Part shown: positions 56,706 to 58,842 of the stretch, one piece after another | Numbering within the stretch: the first letter of the stretch is position 1 | How the letters are laid out: the number at the start of each line of letters is the position of its first letter | Assembly: GCF_000682715.1 (NCBI RefSeq) | Contig: NZ_AWFH01000010.1 | Span: 1 to 58,842, forward strand | Direction: 5' to 3' | Origin: Hyphomonas atlantica corrig. | GTDB taxonomy: Bacteria; Pseudomonadota; Alphaproteobacteria; Caulobacterales; Hyphomonadaceae | Length of the DNA stretch: 58,842 bases | Translations under genes and position numbers: made by a program | Notes under the pieces: generated by a model | Databases searched by the model: none | Seen by the model: only the letters and a program-made list of their open reading frames with translations | Told to the model about the DNA's origin: nothing

Positions 56706-56791
56706 GTGCTACGTGCTTGGTCATGACGGCCCGAGCCACCTCACGGTGTTTCGCCCTTTAAGAACGTCGTGTGAACGGGTAGAAGGCCGCC

Positions 56792-57175
56792 ATGAACGGA
56801 TTTCTCGCAGTTGCAGCAGGCGGCGCTATTGGCGCATCGCTTCGGCATGGCGTCGGTCTTTTGGCCGTGCGCCATCTGCCGGCGGGCTGGCCGCATGGCA
56901 CGTTTGCCGTAAACCTGCTGGGCAGCCTGCTGATGGGCCTGCTGGTTGGCTGGCTGGCGCTGAAAGCAGAAGGGCTGCACCAGACGACGCGGCTCTTCCT
57001 GGCGACTGGTGTGCTTGGCGGGTTCACCACGTTTTCGGCCTTCTCGCTGGAAGTGGCAGAATTCCTGCGCAAGGGCGAGACGGTGAAGGCGGGGGCCTAT
57101 GCGGGCCTGTCCCTGTTGCTGGGCGTAATGGCGCTGTTCATTGGACTTTGGATTGCGCGGAAGGTGTTCGCATGA
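56792..57175 (+). CDS. crcB: Fluoride channel CrcB/FluC
   Basis: The 127-residue protein has four hydrophobic helices and the Fluc signatures GGAIGASLRHGVG near the start, HGTFAVNLLGSLLMG (residue 35 onward, with the pore Asn) and GVLGGFTTFSAFSLE (about 74-88, with the phenylalanine-box and sodium-site residues). Fluc proteins are dual-topology dimers that export toxic fluoride. GAAGG lies about five bases before the ATG. No convincing fluoride riboswitch is seen in the short leader. The stop overlaps the pseudouridine synthase gene (ATGA). Confidence 0.94.
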   Translation: MNGFLAVAAGGAIGASLRHGVGLLAVRHLPAGWPHGTFAVNLLGSLLMGLLVGWLALKAEGLHQTTRLFLATGVLGGFTTFSAFSLEVAEFLRKGETVKAGAYAGLSLLLGVMALFIGLWIARKVFA

Positions 57176-58218
57176 GCGGCCAGATTGTTACAGAAACGGT
57201 TTCCGACAAGGAATCCGGCACCCGGCTTGACCGCTGGGTCAAGCGTCGCGTGCCAGTCACGCAGGGCCAGATCGAGAAGATGCTCCGCACGGGGCAGATC
57301 CGCGTCGACGGGTCTCGCGCCAAGGCGAATACGCGGCTGGAGACTGGCCAGCAGGTGCGCCTGCCGATCCTGGAGGCGGATGCAACGCGCCCGGCCCAGA
57401 AAAAGGCGGATCGCGTCTCCGAGGAAGATCGCCGGTTCATCCGTGACCTGATCCTCTATGAGGATGACGAGATGATCGCCATCAACAAGCCAGCCGGCAT
57501 CGCCGTGCAGGGCGGATCGGGGCAGGGCCGCCATATTGATGGCATGCTGGCCGCGCTGGGCGATGGCGAGCACCGCCCGGTCCTCGTCCACCGGCTCGAC
57601 AAGGATACGAGCGGCGTGCTGCTGCTGGCCAAATATCCGAAGGCCGCCGCACAACTTGCCGAAAAGTTTCGCAGCCGCGACATGGACAAGGTCTATTGGG
57701 CGGTCACGGTCGCCGTGCCCAATCCGCCTTTCGGCCAGATACGTTGCTGGATGGTAAAGGGCATTGAGGATGAGCGCGAGCCGGATGGCTACCGCGTGAT
57801 CCACCCGAAGGCCCGGGGCCGCCGCGATGCCGACCGGGAGCGCATGTTCCGCTCTGCGCAAGGCGTTGAAGGCGCACGTCATTCGATCACGGATTATGCG
57901 GTTGTTTCCACCGCCGGGCAGAAAGCGGCCTGGGTCGCGCTGAAGCCGGAAACCGGTCGCATGCACCAGCTGCGCTTCCACATGCTGGAAATGAACACGT
58001 CCATTCTGGGTGATTTCAAATACCAGTGCCGTCGGGAAGTGCCTCAGGGCCTCGCGCCCGGCCTGCATCTGCATGCCCGCGCCCTGATCATCCCGCGCGA
58101 GAATGGCAAGCCGATCAAGATCGTCGCGCCGTTGCCGCCGCACATGAAACAGACCTTTGAGGCGCTCGGCTTCCTCGAACAGGAAGCGGGCAAGGACCCG
58201 CTCGCGCCCTTTGTATGA
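57172..58218 (+). CDS. rluC: RluC-type 23S rRNA pseudouridine synthase
   Basis: The 348-residue protein has an N-terminal S4 RNA-binding domain (about 18-65, TRLDRWVKRRVPVTQGQIEK) and a RluA-family catalytic domain with the motif HRLDKDTSG that holds the catalytic Asp, then LKPETGRMHQLRFH. RluC modifies three uridines of 23S rRNA; the exact sites are assumed from the family. The frame is open to 56674, but the ATG at 57172 overlaps the crcB stop and gives the usual length. It is coupled to the HAD gene by an ATGA overlap. Confidence 0.92.
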   Translation: MSGQIVTETVSDKESGTRLDRWVKRRVPVTQGQIEKMLRTGQIRVDGSRAKANTRLETGQQVRLPILEADATRPAQKKADRVSEEDRRFIRDLILYEDDEMIAINKPAGIAVQGGSGQGRHIDGMLAALGDGEHRPVLVHRLDKDTSGVLLLAKYPKAAAQLAEKFRSRDMDKVYWAVTVAVPNPPFGQIRCWMVKGIEDEREPDGYRVIHPKARGRRDADRERMFRSAQGVEGARHSITDYAVVSTAGQKAAWVALKPETGRMHQLRFHMLEMNTSILGDFKYQCRREVPQGLAPGLHLHARALIIPRENGKPIKIVAPLPPHMKQTFEALGFLEQEAGKDPLAPFV

Positions 58219-58842
58219 GTGACAGTCTGAAACTTGCCATCTGGGACGTGGACGGAACACTCGTCGACAGCCGCCAGTCGATCCATGAGATCATGGTGGA
58301 GGCCTTTCGCCTCTCCGCGCTGACCCCGCCGGACTATGAGGGTACCCGAAAGATTGTCGGACTCAGCCTGCATCAGGCGTGCGGCCAGCTGGCGCCGGAG
58401 GCCGGCGCTGACGACATTGAAAAGCTGGTGCAGGACTATCGGGACTCCTGGGTGCGTGCCCGCGCCCGTCCGGATTTTGCGCAGCCGCTTTATGATGGTG
58501 CGCTGGAGACGCTGGAAATGCTGCGCGAGGAGGGCTGGCTGATCGCCATGGCCACCGGCAAGACGCACAAGGGCATCGCCAGCCTGTTCGAGGCGCATGA
58601 CATCAAGCATTTCTTCGACACGATCTGGTGCGCCGATGATGGCCCCGGCAAGCCGCATCCGCACATGGTGGAACAAGCGATGGGCGCGCTGGGCTGCGCG
58701 CCGCATGAAAGCCTGATGATCGGCGATGCGATCCACGACATTTCCATGGGCCGCGCCGCCGGCGTCTACACCCACGGCGTCAGCTGGGGCTTCGGCGCCG
58801 CCCACGAACTTGAAGACGTCGGCGCCCACGAAATCCACCATG
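58215..58842 (+). CDS. HAD-family hydrolase (3' end outside window)
   Basis: The frame starts with ATG at 58215, overlapping the pseudouridine synthase stop, and remains open to the window edge, giving at least 209 residues. It has HAD motif I (DVDGTLVD near residue 11), motif II Thr in MATGKT, motif III Lys in GPGKPHPH and motif IV GDAIHD, so it is a Gph-like HAD-IA phosphatase. The substrate is unknown. Coupling with crcB and rluC is common in alphaproteobacteria as far as I recall. Confidence 0.9.
   Translation, partial: MSDSLKLAIWDVDGTLVDSRQSIHEIMVEAFRLSALTPPDYEGTRKIVGLSLHQACGQLAPEAGADDIEKLVQDYRDSWVRARARPDFAQPLYDGALETLEMLREEGWLIAMATGKTHKGIASLFEAHDIKHFFDTIWCADDGPGKPHPHMVEQAMGALGCAPHESLMIGDAIHDISMGRAAGVYTHGVSWGFGAAHELEDVGAHEIHH

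Noticed and set aside
56706..56791. Possible fluoride riboswitch before crcB
   Set aside because: The leader contains CACGGTG and TTTCGCCC, loosely like the motif, but the conserved GGNGATG start and the pseudoknot-forming CTGATG segment are not recognisable, and only about 85 bases remain after the terminator.
1..58842. CRISPR arrays, insertion sequences and attachment-site repeats
   Set aside because: No regularly spaced repeats, transposase frames or long direct repeats were noticed; the accessory island at 14.5-18.3 kb lacks an integrase in the window.

Overview
The window looks like chromosomal DNA of an aquatic alphaproteobacterium, most likely in or near the Caulobacterales/Maricaulales (Hyphomonadaceae-like). 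This is inferred from the moderately high G+C, the dense ATGA/GTGA-coupled operons, large TonB-dependent receptors next to glycosidases, a five-enzyme HutF/HutG histidine route and an alphaproteobacterial-style gspC-N operon. No rRNA, CRISPR array, insertion sequence or convincing tRNA was seen.

Layout. (1) 1-14224 is a histidine-utilisation block. hutF plus a GntR/UTRA regulator run leftward, and hutI-hutH-hutG-hutU run rightward, from a divergent promoter carrying a perfect inverted repeat (AATATGT-GTAG-ACATATT). Facing the hut operon, a second and better HutC match lies behind two PepSY membrane proteins, one fused to an NqrF-like flavin/iron-sulfur reductase, and a TonB-dependent receptor. 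The receptor promoter carries the same operator core (TGT-N-TAGACA). This suggests one regulon joining outer-membrane uptake, a membrane reductase and histidine breakdown. (2) 14497-18285 is a small accessory island: a two-gene channel/membrane operon, a head-to-head sigma-70-like gene coupled to an unknown gene and an ImmA/IrrE metallopeptidase, then a convergent coupled pair of a SLOG-like protein and a ComF-like phosphoribosyltransferase. This is the best candidate here for an undescribed system.

(3) 18299-41134 is a catabolic region. A thioesterase-SDR-flavin monooxygenase series lies opposite a PucR/CdaR-type regulator. Next come two GH3 glucosidase paralogues, a second TonB receptor, a type-B carboxylesterase lipoprotein, a TetR regulator, a GPH-type sugar symporter, an acyl-CoA synthetase, a GH106-like membrane-anchored glycosidase and a membrane-anchored PHP/DUF3604 protein. 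A perfect 10-bp-arm palindrome upstream of the esterase, and look-alike sites upstream of the TonB receptor and in the symporter/acyl-CoA synthetase gap, suggest a TetR-controlled regulon for a glycosylated, acylated substrate such as a glycolipid or saponin (inference).

(4) 41156-44514 holds an AceE-like ThDP enzyme, a small zinc-ribbon protein and a coiled-coil/XRE protein. (5) 44611-55851 is a complete core type II secretion operon, gspCDEFGHIJKLMN, ending in an unknown lipoprotein and followed by a secreted CAP-domain protein; no gspO is present. (6) 56792-58842 is a coupled housekeeping set: crcB/fluC, an RluC-type pseudouridine synthase and a HAD hydrolase cut by the window edge. Start sites were chosen from ribosome-binding sites, stop/start coupling and family length; positions within proteins were counted by hand.
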